From a virus, in the IMG/VR virus record IMGVR_UViG_3300028025_004176, positions 1-24,314 of that record: a stretch of DNA of 24,314 bases. One strand, written 5' to 3'. Both the position numbers and the translations under genes were made by a program. The notes beneath the pieces are model-generated. The model was not told where the DNA came from and did no database searches. It saw nothing but the letters and a program-made list of their open reading frames with translations. The first letter of the stretch is position 1. The number at the start of each line of letters is the position of its first letter. Below, piece by piece: positions 7,451 through 14,509 of this stretch.

Positions 7451-8168
7451 TAAAAAATATATAGAGATAAGCAGAATATCAGATGAAGATGTTTTTGAAG
7501 TTGTTCCAAATAAGGTAAAAAGAAAATGGATGGATAAAACAGATGGAAATGCTTATAAATGCGTTCCAATGAACATGGTTAACTCTTATGGCTGGACAGT
7601 TTTATCTCCAGGTGAATTTACTGCAACCTGGGATGGAGGAGATTCAAAGCATTCTCTTACAGTAGATCTTGAAAAAGATTCTCCTTTTCAATTTGCAGCC
7701 TCTGAATTTGGTCATGGAATACTCTCTGTTGTTCCAGATTTTATTATAAGAACATCAAAAAATGTTTCACTTTATGTTAGAGGTATTCCAAATCAAATAG
7801 CTATAGGTCTACAACCATTTGATGGAATCGTAGAAACTGATTGGCTTCCTTTTACTTTTACATTTAATTATAAATTTGTAAAACCTGGAAGACTTACTAT
7901 AAAAAAGGATCAGCCACTTTTTACCTTTTTTCCAATAGAAAGAGGATACATAGAAAGTTTTGAAACAAGAGAAACTCTTATTTATAAAGATAAAGAGTTT
8001 TATGAAGACTATTTAAAGTATGCAGAACTAAGAGAGTACCAGCATTCTGGAAAAGAAACTAAGGATGCTGGAGCATACTTAAAAGGAAGACTGTATGACA
8101 AAGAGTTTGATATACTTAATCACACTAAAAAACTAAGCCTTCCAGGGTTTAAGAAAGAAGAAAAATAA
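7443..8168 (+). CDS. DUF6065 family protein, copy 3 (divergent)
   Basis: 241 residues, overlapping the methyltransferase by 8 bases. Landmarks are VVPNKVKRKWMDKTDGNAYKC (20-40), CVPMNMVNSYGW (40-51), W.GG (63-66), GIVETDWLPFTFTFNYKF (128-145) and KKDQPLFTFFPIER (154-167). The pattern corresponds to DUF6065 as I remember it. The same skeleton (EWY or KWM, KCVP, GY/GW, DTD or ETD, KGTP or KKDQP then FFPIER) links it to the genes at 3740 and 4760. After residue 170 it has a charged helical tail (FYEDYLKYAELREYQHSGKE) absent from the others. Function unknown. The stop overlaps the next ATG (TAATG), coupling it to the sugar dehydratase gene. Confidence 0.75.
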   Translation: MFNKKYIEISRISDEDVFEVVPNKVKRKWMDKTDGNAYKCVPMNMVNSYGWTVLSPGEFTATWDGGDSKHSLTVDLEKDSPFQFAASEFGHGILSVVPDFIIRTSKNVSLYVRGIPNQIAIGLQPFDGIVETDWLPFTFTFNYKFVKPGRLTIKKDQPLFTFFPIERGYIESFETRETLIYKDKEFYEDYLKYAELREYQHSGKETKDAGAYLKGRLYDKEFDILNHTKKLSLPGFKKEEK

Positions 8169-9076
8169 TGTCAAAATATCTTATAACAGGTGGTCCAGGT
8201 TCATTGGGAACAGAAATTTGCAAGACACTTTTGAACCTTTGTGATACTAAAGAGATTATTATGTTTTCTAGAAATGAAACTAAGCAGTTTGAATCTTCTA
8301 TGTCTATTAATGATGATAGAGTTAGGTATGTAGTTGGAGACATAAAAAACTATGACTCCCTATTTACCATAATGAAAGGTGTAGACTATGTTTTTCATGC
8401 TGCAGCTTTAAAGCACATAGATTTGGCAGAAAAGTCTCCAGATGAAACTATTAAAATAAATGTTTTAGGAACAAGTAATGTTGTAAATGCAGCAATTCAA
8501 AATGGAGTAAAGAAAGTACTGCTCGTATCAACAGACAAGGCTTGTATTCCAACAAGTATATATGGGGTAAGTAAACTTTTGTCTGAAAAGAATGTAATAC
8601 TTTCTAATGGACTTTCTGATACAAAATTTTCTGTAGTAAGGTTTGGTAACTTAATTGGAAGCAATGGATCAATTTTTCAAAAATGGAAAATTATAAAAAA
8701 CAGTGATGAAAGAATTACTGTAACTCATAAAGATATGACAAGATTTTTTATTAGAAGTTCTGAAGCTGCTATGTGGTCTGTTAAATTCATTAAGGAAATG
8801 ATTGGTGGAGAACTATTTGTTCCTAAAATGAAGAGTGCCAATATTTATGATATTGCTAAGTCTTTTGTATCTGAATCGCAAATAGATATAACTGGAACCA
8901 GGGCTGGAGAAAAGCTTGATGAAGATATTTTATCTAGCTTGGAACTTGGCACGGTAGAAGATGTTGGAGAATTCTTTATTTTACATAATGATAATAAAAT
9001 TAACAATTTTTCATATAATAGTAAAAATAATAAAGACTGGTATTCTGGAAAAGAAATAGAAAGCTTTTTTGATTAG
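8168..9076 (+). CDS. NAD(P)-dependent SDR, UDP-GlcNAc 4,6-dehydratase-like (PseB/CapD/FlaA1 family)
   Basis: 302 residues. There is a Rossmann loop GGPGSLG (8-14), NAD-side residues FSRNE, VGDIKN (56-61) and HAAALKHIDLAE (77-88). The active-site segment STDKA (121-125) has D123 and K124, and YGVSK supplies Y132 and K136. RFGNLIGSNGS (158-168), GGELFVPKM and TRAGEKLDE complete the polysaccharide-biosynthesis (Pfam Polysacc_synt_2) signature. Such enzymes convert UDP-GlcNAc to a 4-keto-6-deoxy sugar nucleotide in the cytoplasm. The protein is somewhat shorter than typical PseB-like proteins, mainly at the C-terminus. No aminotransferase or acetyltransferase for later steps is in the window, so host enzymes or distal phage genes would complete the sugar. 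Exact product is not determined. Confidence 0.85.
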   Translation: MSKYLITGGPGSLGTEICKTLLNLCDTKEIIMFSRNETKQFESSMSINDDRVRYVVGDIKNYDSLFTIMKGVDYVFHAAALKHIDLAEKSPDETIKINVLGTSNVVNAAIQNGVKKVLLVSTDKACIPTSIYGVSKLLSEKNVILSNGLSDTKFSVVRFGNLIGSNGSIFQKWKIIKNSDERITVTHKDMTRFFIRSSEAAMWSVKFIKEMIGGELFVPKMKSANIYDIAKSFVSESQIDITGTRAGEKLDEDILSSLELGTVEDVGEFFILHNDNKINNFSYNSKNNKDWYSGKEIESFFD

Positions 9077-9084
9077 GAGGAACT

Positions 9085-9222
9085 ATGATTAGTAAAAGAT
9101 TTTCAGTTGTAAGTGCATGTAACTTATGCTTAGAAACAATCTCAAAGTTTATTAGTAAGCCAAAAGAAACTAGTAAAAAGAATCCAAACTGCAAGTGCAA
9201 ACAATGTAAATGCTCTAAGTAG
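9085..9222 (+). CDS. 45-residue cysteine-rich protein
   Basis: A full AGGAGG at 9075-9080 lies four bases before the ATG, one of the strongest ribosome-binding sites in the window, and this makes the short frame credible. Six cysteines occur as ACNLC (C12, C15) and CKCKQCKC (C36, C38, C41, C43), separated by a Lys/Ser-rich spacer. That spacing would suit one zinc site. The gene fits the gap between the dehydratase and the phosphatase, 8 and 5 bases from its neighbours, on the same strand. No function can be assigned. It could be a zinc-binding adaptor. Confidence 0.65.
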   Translation: MISKRFSVVSACNLCLETISKFISKPKETSKKNPNCKCKQCKCSK

Positions 9223-9227
9223 AAATT

Positions 9228-9644
9228 ATGTCTATAAATGAAGTAGTTTTAGTAGATATTGATGGAACAGTAGCTCATAGATGTGATAGAGGTATCTATG
9301 AGTTTAGCAAAGTTGGATCAGATATTCCAGATAAAAACATTATAGAAATAGCTGAGTCACTTTGGAAAAATAGCAAGACATTGATTTTTATAACTGGTCG
9401 TGAAGATTCTTGCTACGAAGAAACTTATAAGTGGTTGGTAGACAACTGCCCTCCATTTTCTAAGCTATATATGCGTAAAACTGGTGATGCTAGAAAAGAT
9501 CATGAAGTTAAAAAAGAAATTTATGAAAATTATATTAAAGAAAAATTTAACGTTCTTTGTGTTTTAGATGATAGGCAATCAGTTGTTGATATGTGGAGAA
9601 GTTTAGGATTAACATGTCTACAAGTTAATTATGGAGATTTTTAG
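9228..9644 (+). CDS. HAD-family phosphatase, PNKP/PseT-type 3'-phosphatase domain
   Basis: 138 residues. All HAD motifs are present: DIDGT with D10 (nucleophile) and D12, FITGRED (54-60) with T56, the lysine region around K95-K96, and VLDDR (112-116). The segments YMRKTGDARKDHEVKKEI (81-98) and DMWRSLGLTCLQV are typical of the C-terminal phosphatase domain of phage polynucleotide kinase-phosphatase (T4 PseT). That domain removes 3'-phosphates from nucleic acid ends. Here it is encoded alone, without the N-terminal P-loop kinase. Phages carry such free-standing domains; a nucleotide or sugar-phosphate substrate cannot be excluded given the neighbouring sugar genes. No Shine-Dalgarno is evident. 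The stop overlaps the next GTG. Confidence 0.85.
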   Translation: MSINEVVLVDIDGTVAHRCDRGIYEFSKVGSDIPDKNIIEIAESLWKNSKTLIFITGREDSCYEETYKWLVDNCPPFSKLYMRKTGDARKDHEVKKEIYENYIKEKFNVLCVLDDRQSVVDMWRSLGLTCLQVNYGDF

Positions 9645-10354
9645 TGTATAAAGGAAAAGAGTTACACCATTTCTATCACATAGGATCTTCTGGAAAATGG
9701 CTTCAGCCTTTGTCTGAGCATATTCACGCTTTAAGAAGGTATGGTCTTTTAGAAAAATTAGATAGCATAAATTTTGGAATCATTGGACTAAGTGATAATA
9801 GAAAAGATGTAAAAGACTATCTGCACAAGGAACTTGACAATTTTAACATTGTTGCAGAAGCTGATAGTGGGTGGGAGCAAGTAACAATTAATCCAATGTA
9901 CGAATTCTCTTTAAAAAATGATGGATATATTTTTTACGCTCACACAAAATCCTCTAACAATCATAATATTTTTGGGGCAAAGCATAGAAGATCTATGACA
10001 TATTTTAATGTTGTAAATTGGAAAGATTGTGTAGAAAAATTAAATGAAGGATATGTCTTGGCTGGTACTCATTATTGTCAGATGCATTTAGTTAAAGATG
10101 CGTATGGAAATGAAATGGATATTCCAGGGGAAACAAGGTGGGAAAATATTAAAAAATATGATGGATTCTTTTTAGGAAACTTTTGGTGGACAACAGTTGA
10201 AGCAATGAGAACTTTGAGCCCTTGTGCAAACAACTATAGACAAGATGCTGAGTTTTGGATAGCACAAATAAAGCTAGAAAATAAGATGGCTTATGATTTT
10301 TATCCACATCAAGTTTTTACAGAACACGAAGACAAGTTTATAACGAAATGGTAA
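9644..10354 (+). CDS. Putative glycosyltransferase (phage HTK...NFWW family)
   Basis: 236 residues from a GTG that overlaps the previous stop (TAGTG). Residues 8-20 (HHFYHIGSSGKWL), GIIGLSDNRKD (45-55), GYIFYAHTKSS (94-104), RRSMTYFNVVNWKDCV (115-130), GYVLAGTHY (136-144) and FFLGNFWWTT (175-184) form a pattern recurring in phage and bacterial proteins annotated as glycosyltransferases. There, YxHTKG and SGNFWW are the hallmarks. A classic DxD is not clear, so the catalytic assignment is by family resemblance. Its place after the dehydratase and phosphatase suggests the same glycan pathway. It is the last gene before a promoter at 10387. Confidence 0.65.
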   Translation: MYKGKELHHFYHIGSSGKWLQPLSEHIHALRRYGLLEKLDSINFGIIGLSDNRKDVKDYLHKELDNFNIVAEADSGWEQVTINPMYEFSLKNDGYIFYAHTKSSNNHNIFGAKHRRSMTYFNVVNWKDCVEKLNEGYVLAGTHYCQMHLVKDAYGNEMDIPGETRWENIKKYDGFFLGNFWWTTVEAMRTLSPCANNYRQDAEFWIAQIKLENKMAYDFYPHQVFTEHEDKFITKW

Positions 10355-10386
10355 AGGGTGTATATTTATGCAAAATTTACTAAACG

Positions 10387-10395
10387 TGGTATAAT
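10387..10395 (+). promoter_or_regulatory. Extended -10 promoter upstream of tail genes
   Basis: TGGTATAAT (TG 10387-10388, TATAAT 10390-10395) is a consensus extended -10 element in the 59-base gap before the gene at 10414. No good -35 is present. AAGGTGA at 10401-10407 is the ribosome-binding site. Confidence 0.65.
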
Positions 10396-10413
10396 AATTT
10401 AAGGTGATTAACT

Positions 10414-10791
10414 ATGGCATTTCCAGGTACATATAATTTTAACTACTATGCTGGTGACACTTTTGAGTTTTTTGTATACCCTAAAAATTCAACTGGTGGG
10501 GTATTTGACGACCTTTCATCTTACGAACCTTTATTTTTAGTTGCTACATCTAGAGGTGCATCTGCATCCGTAATAGATTCTTTAGACGTTACAGAAGCTT
10601 TAGCAACGGTTGAAGATGGAGACCATGTTTCCTGCACGATTAAACCAGATGGTGGTAGAAAACTAACTGCACCAACATACTTTTATGATCTACAAATTGA
10701 AAACACAAGTGCATCTTCTTCATCTTATGGAAAAGTATTTACGCTATTAACTGGAACAATAAGTGTTACACAAGATGTGGCGGTAACTTAG
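10414..10791 (+). CDS. Phage tail structural protein, Ig-like/baseplate type
   Basis: 125 residues, first gene behind the promoter at 10387, with AAGGTGA six bases before the ATG. It is beta-rich with no Cys. MAFPGTYNFNYYAGDTFEF opens the fold, and TYFYDLQIENT ... KVFTLLTGTISVTQDVAVT closes it. This resembles the small phage domain (YDxQI...VxTLLxGxIxVxxDVT) found beside fibre genes in T4-like and other phages, usually annotated as a structural or baseplate component. It would assemble in the virion tail, probably together with the next three genes. Exact position in the tail is unknown. Confidence 0.7.
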   Translation: MAFPGTYNFNYYAGDTFEFFVYPKNSTGGVFDDLSSYEPLFLVATSRGASASVIDSLDVTEALATVEDGDHVSCTIKPDGGRKLTAPTYFYDLQIENTSASSSSYGKVFTLLTGTISVTQDVAVT

Positions 10792-10792
10792 T

Positions 10793-11374
10793 ATGGCAAT
10801 AGATACTATTATATCTAATGATGAATTAGTTGTAGTTGGACCACCTGCCTCAGTATCTGTAAGTGTTGACATTGGTCCACAAGGAGAAAGAGGGTCACAG
10901 TTCTATTCTGGAGTTGGAACTCCTGCACAAAACGCCTCAATTCTTGTAGATGCAAAAGTAAATGACCTTTATATAAATAGACTCCTTGGTGGAAACTACG
11001 GAGTTGTTTACAAACTTAATGCAGTTCCTGGTGGTAGTTCTTGGCAATCAATTTTAAAATTTCAACCAATATCTCATAGCATTCAAGAATTAGTAAATTT
11101 TACTTCAGGAAGTGGATCTATATCAATTCCACTTGCAGATTTTTACTCTAGTGCTCCAGAAAGTTTGGATGCAGATACTATTTTAGTTCAGGCAACAGCA
11201 GAATTAAATAATCCAGCTTTTATATCTATAGCAAATAAATCAATTACTGAAGTTTCTAGTGTTAAAACTTTTATTGTAGAATTAAAGGGTGCAGAACTAT
11301 CCTCTGGATCAGTATCTCTACTTTCTTCTTCTGCAATTCCTATAAACTTTTATATAACGGCAGGAGCAGGTTAA
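10793..11374 (+). CDS. Tail protein with short collagen-like motif
   Basis: 193 residues, one base after the previous stop. The N-terminal part contains VVVGPPASVSVSVDIGPQGERGS, whose GPQGERGS is a short collagen-like Gly-X-Y segment often seen in phage fibre proteins, where it supports trimers. DAKVNDLYINRLLGGNYGVVYKL resembles the D.YIN...G.VY.L.. pattern of fibre neck proteins. The remaining part is Ser/Thr-rich beta sequence. By context it is a tail or fibre attachment subunit. No enzymatic motif. Confidence 0.65.
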   Translation: MAIDTIISNDELVVVGPPASVSVSVDIGPQGERGSQFYSGVGTPAQNASILVDAKVNDLYINRLLGGNYGVVYKLNAVPGGSSWQSILKFQPISHSIQELVNFTSGSGSISIPLADFYSSAPESLDADTILVQATAELNNPAFISIANKSITEVSSVKTFIVELKGAELSSGSVSLLSSSAIPINFYITAGAG

Positions 11375-11375
11375 A

Positions 11376-12020
11376 ATGGCAAAACAAAAAATTAGCGTAA
11401 CTAAAGATTTTGATGATACTACTTTTGATACATATGTTCCAGGACTAGATGATAATGCAGATATTCAAAATGCTTTTGAATTATTTTACTATGGAGATTC
11501 AAGCATTGGAAATACAACTGGAGATGTAAGTCTTCATGCAACCCTTGTAGATTTTGACACAAGAATTGATGCAAACGATACACTATTTACTGGGCATGAT
11601 GCAGCTACATCAAATATACATGGTGCAACTGGTGCTATTGTTGGTACAACAAACTCACAAACTTTAACTAATAAAACTTTATCAAGTCCAGTAGTTACTG
11701 GTGGAACAATTAATGGTGGTTCGGCATTAACTGTAGATTCTACAGAACTAAATGTTCTAGATGGAATTCCTGGAACCTTAACGTCAACAGAAATTGGATA
11801 TCTTGACGGAGTCACTTCTTCTATACAAACTCAGATAAATGCTGGAACATCCGCACTTTCATCACATGAGGCAGATACTACAAGTATTCATGGCATTACA
11901 GATACTTCTAAACTACTTAAAGTTGCAAGTTCTTCTGCAGGTAGAACAGTATTTGTTCAGGCTGCACAACCTACAGCACTTGCCGTTGGAGATATCTGGT
12001 TCCAAGTAACGGGGTTATAA
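11376..12020 (+). CDS. Tail fibre protein
   Basis: 214 residues. It holds two H.A.T..IHG(A/I)T repeats (GHDAATSNIHGATG and SHEADTTSIHGITD), the SQTLTNKTLSSPVVTGGTI motif, and LNVLDGIPGTLTSTEIGYLD followed by GVTSSIQTQI. All are standard fibre-shaft modules from many phages. The last part (SSSAGRTVFVQAAQPTALAVG, then DIWFQV) is a typical fibre ending. The protein probably forms a trimeric fibre or a fibre base, encoded between the collagen-like protein and the FnIII protein. It shares the T(L/M)SNKT-type motif with the long fibre at the left edge, so the two may belong to the same adsorption apparatus. Confidence 0.8.
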   Translation: MAKQKISVTKDFDDTTFDTYVPGLDDNADIQNAFELFYYGDSSIGNTTGDVSLHATLVDFDTRIDANDTLFTGHDAATSNIHGATGAIVGTTNSQTLTNKTLSSPVVTGGTINGGSALTVDSTELNVLDGIPGTLTSTEIGYLDGVTSSIQTQINAGTSALSSHEADTTSIHGITDTSKLLKVASSSAGRTVFVQAAQPTALAVGDIWFQVTGL

Positions 12021-12021
12021 A

Positions 12022-13074
12022 ATGGTTGATGTCTGGGGAACTTCAGTACATAATTATACAACGGGTACTACTAAAAAATATATAAAACTTGGTGCAACTA
12101 TTGTTCCATATGTATATTCAGACCGTATTGATTTTTATTTAGGTATAGATTTAAATTCAGATTATGCAATTAGTGATAGTAGTAATAGCTGGTCTATTTC
12201 TGGAAACTGGTCTCGTGCTGCTAGTTCAACGTCTGTAAGCATTCCCTCTGGCGGTGGAACTGAAGTACTATGGTCTGAAGCAGTAGCAAGTGGACATTTA
12301 TATAGAGTATATGGAAGTCCTGGTGAAACTAAGACTGCAACAGTTTCTTCTTCAATAAGTGGTCTTTTTTCATTTGGAAATACTGCCACAGTTTCATATT
12401 CAGAGTCTGCAAGAATTCCAGCTGTTGCACCTTATGCACCAACAGCATCTTCATCCCCATATGATGGAGGTATTACTGTAACTTATGGAGCACCATCTTA
12501 TGACGGTGGTTCAGCAATTTCTTACTATCAATATTCAACAGACGATGCTACCTGGTATACTACTCCGTCTAATCCATTTAATGTTAGTGGCACTAATGGT
12601 GTATCACTTACTGTCTATGTTCGTGCAGTAAACTCTGATGGTCTTGCTGGTCCTTCAGTAAGCACATCTAGCACCCCTAGAACAGTTCCAAGTGCACCTC
12701 AGTCATTCAGTGCTGACACTTCTACATTTGGTCAAATAACATTATCCTGGTCTGCACCATCTAGTAATGGTGGTTCTGCCGTAACTAGCTATGTGCTTCG
12801 TAATGGATCAACAGTGCTTCAAAATAATGGTTCTACATCTTATACTCATACAGGACTATCTCCATATACAGATTATTCTTACACTGTAACTGCTGCTAAT
12901 GTGGCTGGAGAAAGCTCTGCATCATCCTTAACTGCAAAAACAATGGGTGGTGTAGCTAAAGTATGGAATGGATCTTCTTATGTAACAGTTTTGCCAAAAG
13001 TTTGGAATGGATCTACTTGGACAGAAGCACAGGCAAGAATGTGGAATGGAACTGAGTGGAAACATGGTATTTAA
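12022..13074 (+). CDS. Minor tail protein with two FnIII domains and WNG repeats
   Basis: 350 residues, one base after the fibre stop. Residues 1-130 form a Ser-rich N-terminal region. Two fibronectin type III domains follow. Residues 134-221 contain P.AP.. and GGSAISYYQYSTDD. Residues 222-308 contain VPSAPQSF, ITLSWSAPSSNGGSAVTSY, YTHTGLSPYTDYSYTVTA and NVAGES. The last 38 residues have three WNG units. FnIII domains in phage tails are thought to bind carbohydrate loosely at the cell surface. The protein closes the tail cluster, just before the promoter at 13082. Confidence 0.85.
   Translation: MVDVWGTSVHNYTTGTTKKYIKLGATIVPYVYSDRIDFYLGIDLNSDYAISDSSNSWSISGNWSRAASSTSVSIPSGGGTEVLWSEAVASGHLYRVYGSPGETKTATVSSSISGLFSFGNTATVSYSESARIPAVAPYAPTASSSPYDGGITVTYGAPSYDGGSAISYYQYSTDDATWYTTPSNPFNVSGTNGVSLTVYVRAVNSDGLAGPSVSTSSTPRTVPSAPQSFSADTSTFGQITLSWSAPSSNGGSAVTSYVLRNGSTVLQNNGSTSYTHTGLSPYTDYSYTVTAANVAGESSASSLTAKTMGGVAKVWNGSSYVTVLPKVWNGSTWTEAQARMWNGTEWKHGI
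12961..13059 (+). repeat. Three WNG repeats, 39-base period
   Basis: VWNGSSY (residues 314-320), VWNGSTW (327-333) and MWNGTEW (340-346) repeat every 13 residues at the C-terminus of the FnIII protein. The DNA is also alike (tggaatgga in each). Terminal WNG repeats are recurrent in minor tail proteins of actinobacterial phages and may be surface-binding. Confidence 0.8.
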
Positions 13075-13081
13075 AAATTGT

Positions 13082-13110
13082 TTGACAATATTATTTTTTT
13101 AGTATATACT
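13082..13110 (+). promoter_or_regulatory. Consensus sigma70-type promoter before the holin
   Basis: TTGACA at 13082-13087 and TATACT at 13105-13110 with a 17-base spacer form a near-perfect vegetative promoter. AGGAG at 13130-13134 precedes the ATG at 13142. This would allow the lysis gene to be driven by unmodified host polymerase. Confidence 0.8.
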
Positions 13111-13141
13111 TTTACAAAGTACTATAGACAGGAGAATTAAC

Positions 13142-13405
13142 ATGGTACTAAGTTTAACAAAATCACAAAAAGAAATGCTGCAATCTTATGGTCGCTCATT
13201 TTTAGGTGCAGCACTTGCATTGTATATGTCAGGAAATACTGATCCATATACATATGTCTATGCTTTGGTAGCTGCGTTTGCTCCAGTTGCAATTCGTTAT
13301 TTTAACAAGAATGATATTGCATTTGGAAAGATTTCTGGAAACTCAACTCCAGAAGAAGTTGCAACAGAAGTTGTTAAGGCAGCTAAGAAAGTTACAAAGA
13401 AGTAA
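13142..13405 (+). CDS. Holin (two membrane segments)
   Basis: 87 residues. An N-terminal polar stretch is followed by two hydrophobic segments, about residues 18-30 (RSFLGAALALYMSG) and 36-54 (YTYVYALVAAFAPVAIRYF), joined by the turn GNTDPY. Then comes NKNDIAFG and a lysine-rich tail (VVKAAKKVTKK). The R.FLGAALA.Y..G.TDP ... A.VAPV.IRY.N..D.AFG pattern is typical of small holins of actinobacterial phages. These form the membrane lesion that ends infection and releases endolysin. A strong promoter and AGGAG precede it. No recognisable endolysin follows at once. Confidence 0.8.
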   Translation: MVLSLTKSQKEMLQSYGRSFLGAALALYMSGNTDPYTYVYALVAAFAPVAIRYFNKNDIAFGKISGNSTPEEVATEVVKAAKKVTKK

Positions 13406-13410
13406 TACCT

Positions 13411-14502
13411 ATGCCAACTCCAACAATTGCTTTTCTAACTTATGACTGGTCATTTGGTGTAAAACCATTGCAACCAAATGGCTGTGGTTGGTATAGATGT
13501 TACTTGCCAATGAAGCAATTGAAGGAGCATGGCTGGGAAAGTGGAATTGGTCTCCCAGGGTTTAGCGAAGAACATGCTTTTGGAATTTTATTGCCAGAAG
13601 AGAAAGCAATTCATGGTTGGGACATTATTGTATTAAAACTGATTATGCTTGAAAGATTTGTTGACCATGTTAAAAGAGCAAGAGAGCTTGGTCAAAAAAT
13701 TGTTGTTGATATTGATGACCATATGGAAGGTCTTGAAGAAACAAATCTTGCTTATAAAACAACAAGTCCAGAATCAAATCCAAATAATAATAGAGACCAC
13801 TATGTTGCAATTATGGATCAAGCAGATGCTTTAATTACATCTACTCCATTTTTGCATGATTTTTATAAAGCAAAATATCCAGAAAAGCCAATATTTATTG
13901 TAAGAAATGGCATTGATCTTGAGCGATGGAATATGAGAAAAGATCATAAAGGATGGCTTCCTACTTTTGGATGGGTTGGTGCAACTCCATGGAGATCTGG
14001 AGATTTAGAAACTCTTAACCCATTCTTTGGAGAATTTTTAAAGAAAAAACATTTAAAGTTTCACCATGCAGGACATATTATTAATGCTCCAACAGCATCT
14101 GATCAAATTGGTATTGAAAAACATCTTTGTACAACAGAGCCCATGAAAACAATGTTAGGCGTTCCAGAACTTTATAGAAAAATGGACGTTGGAATTGTTC
14201 CACTAAGAGATGTCCCATTTAATCATGCAAAGTCTTATCTTAAAGGACTAGAAAATGCAGCAGCAGGAATTCCATTTATCGCTTCTGGAGGACTTCCAGA
14301 ATATCAGCTATTTGCTGACTCTGGGGTTGGAAGAATTGCAAATACTCCAGATGAATGGATTGGTCATATGACAGAACTTTTAAATCCAAAAACAAGGCTT
14401 GAAGAAAGAACAAAGAATCGTGAAATTATATCTGAACAATTTTCTATGAAGCAAAGAGGATATGATTGGGACGAGGTTTGCAGAAAAATTCTTGCACTAT
14501 AA
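13411..14502 (+). CDS. GT-B glycosyltransferase (GT4-like)
   Basis: 363 residues, five bases after the holin stop. Two Rossmann-like halves are visible. The first has PTIAFLTYDWSFG and GCGWYRCYLPMKQLKEHG near the start, then WDIIVLKLIM and VVDIDDHMEGLEE. The second half has FGWVGATPWRSGD and, near 14238-14300, YLKGLENAAAGIPFIASGGL then PEY, the donor-binding segment of GT4-type enzymes (E..A.G.P.IAS...PE). It would transfer a nucleotide-activated sugar to an unknown acceptor in the cytoplasm. It is the third glycosyltransferase in the window and shares the holin promoter. Similar enzymes occur in large phage genomes near structural genes. Confidence 0.8.
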   Translation: MPTPTIAFLTYDWSFGVKPLQPNGCGWYRCYLPMKQLKEHGWESGIGLPGFSEEHAFGILLPEEKAIHGWDIIVLKLIMLERFVDHVKRARELGQKIVVDIDDHMEGLEETNLAYKTTSPESNPNNNRDHYVAIMDQADALITSTPFLHDFYKAKYPEKPIFIVRNGIDLERWNMRKDHKGWLPTFGWVGATPWRSGDLETLNPFFGEFLKKKHLKFHHAGHIINAPTASDQIGIEKHLCTTEPMKTMLGVPELYRKMDVGIVPLRDVPFNHAKSYLKGLENAAAGIPFIASGGLPEYQLFADSGVGRIANTPDEWIGHMTELLNPKTRLEERTKNREIISEQFSMKQRGYDWDEVCRKILAL

Positions 14503-14509
14503 TATATGT

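Noticed and set aside
10355-10413. Possible tRNA or small RNA in the gap before the tail genes
   Set aside because: No cloverleaf arms or CCA end could be drawn; the gap is explained by promoter and ribosome-binding site.
12961-13059. Tandem repeat considered as a CRISPR or attachment array
   Set aside because: The 39-base period is in frame and codes for conserved WNG units, so it is a protein repeat.
14462-14509. Upstream extension of the gene at 14510 into the glycosyltransferase
   Set aside because: The ATG at 14510 begins a normal beta-strand start (MAKLFIKSDE), whereas the extension lies within the other gene's conserved end.
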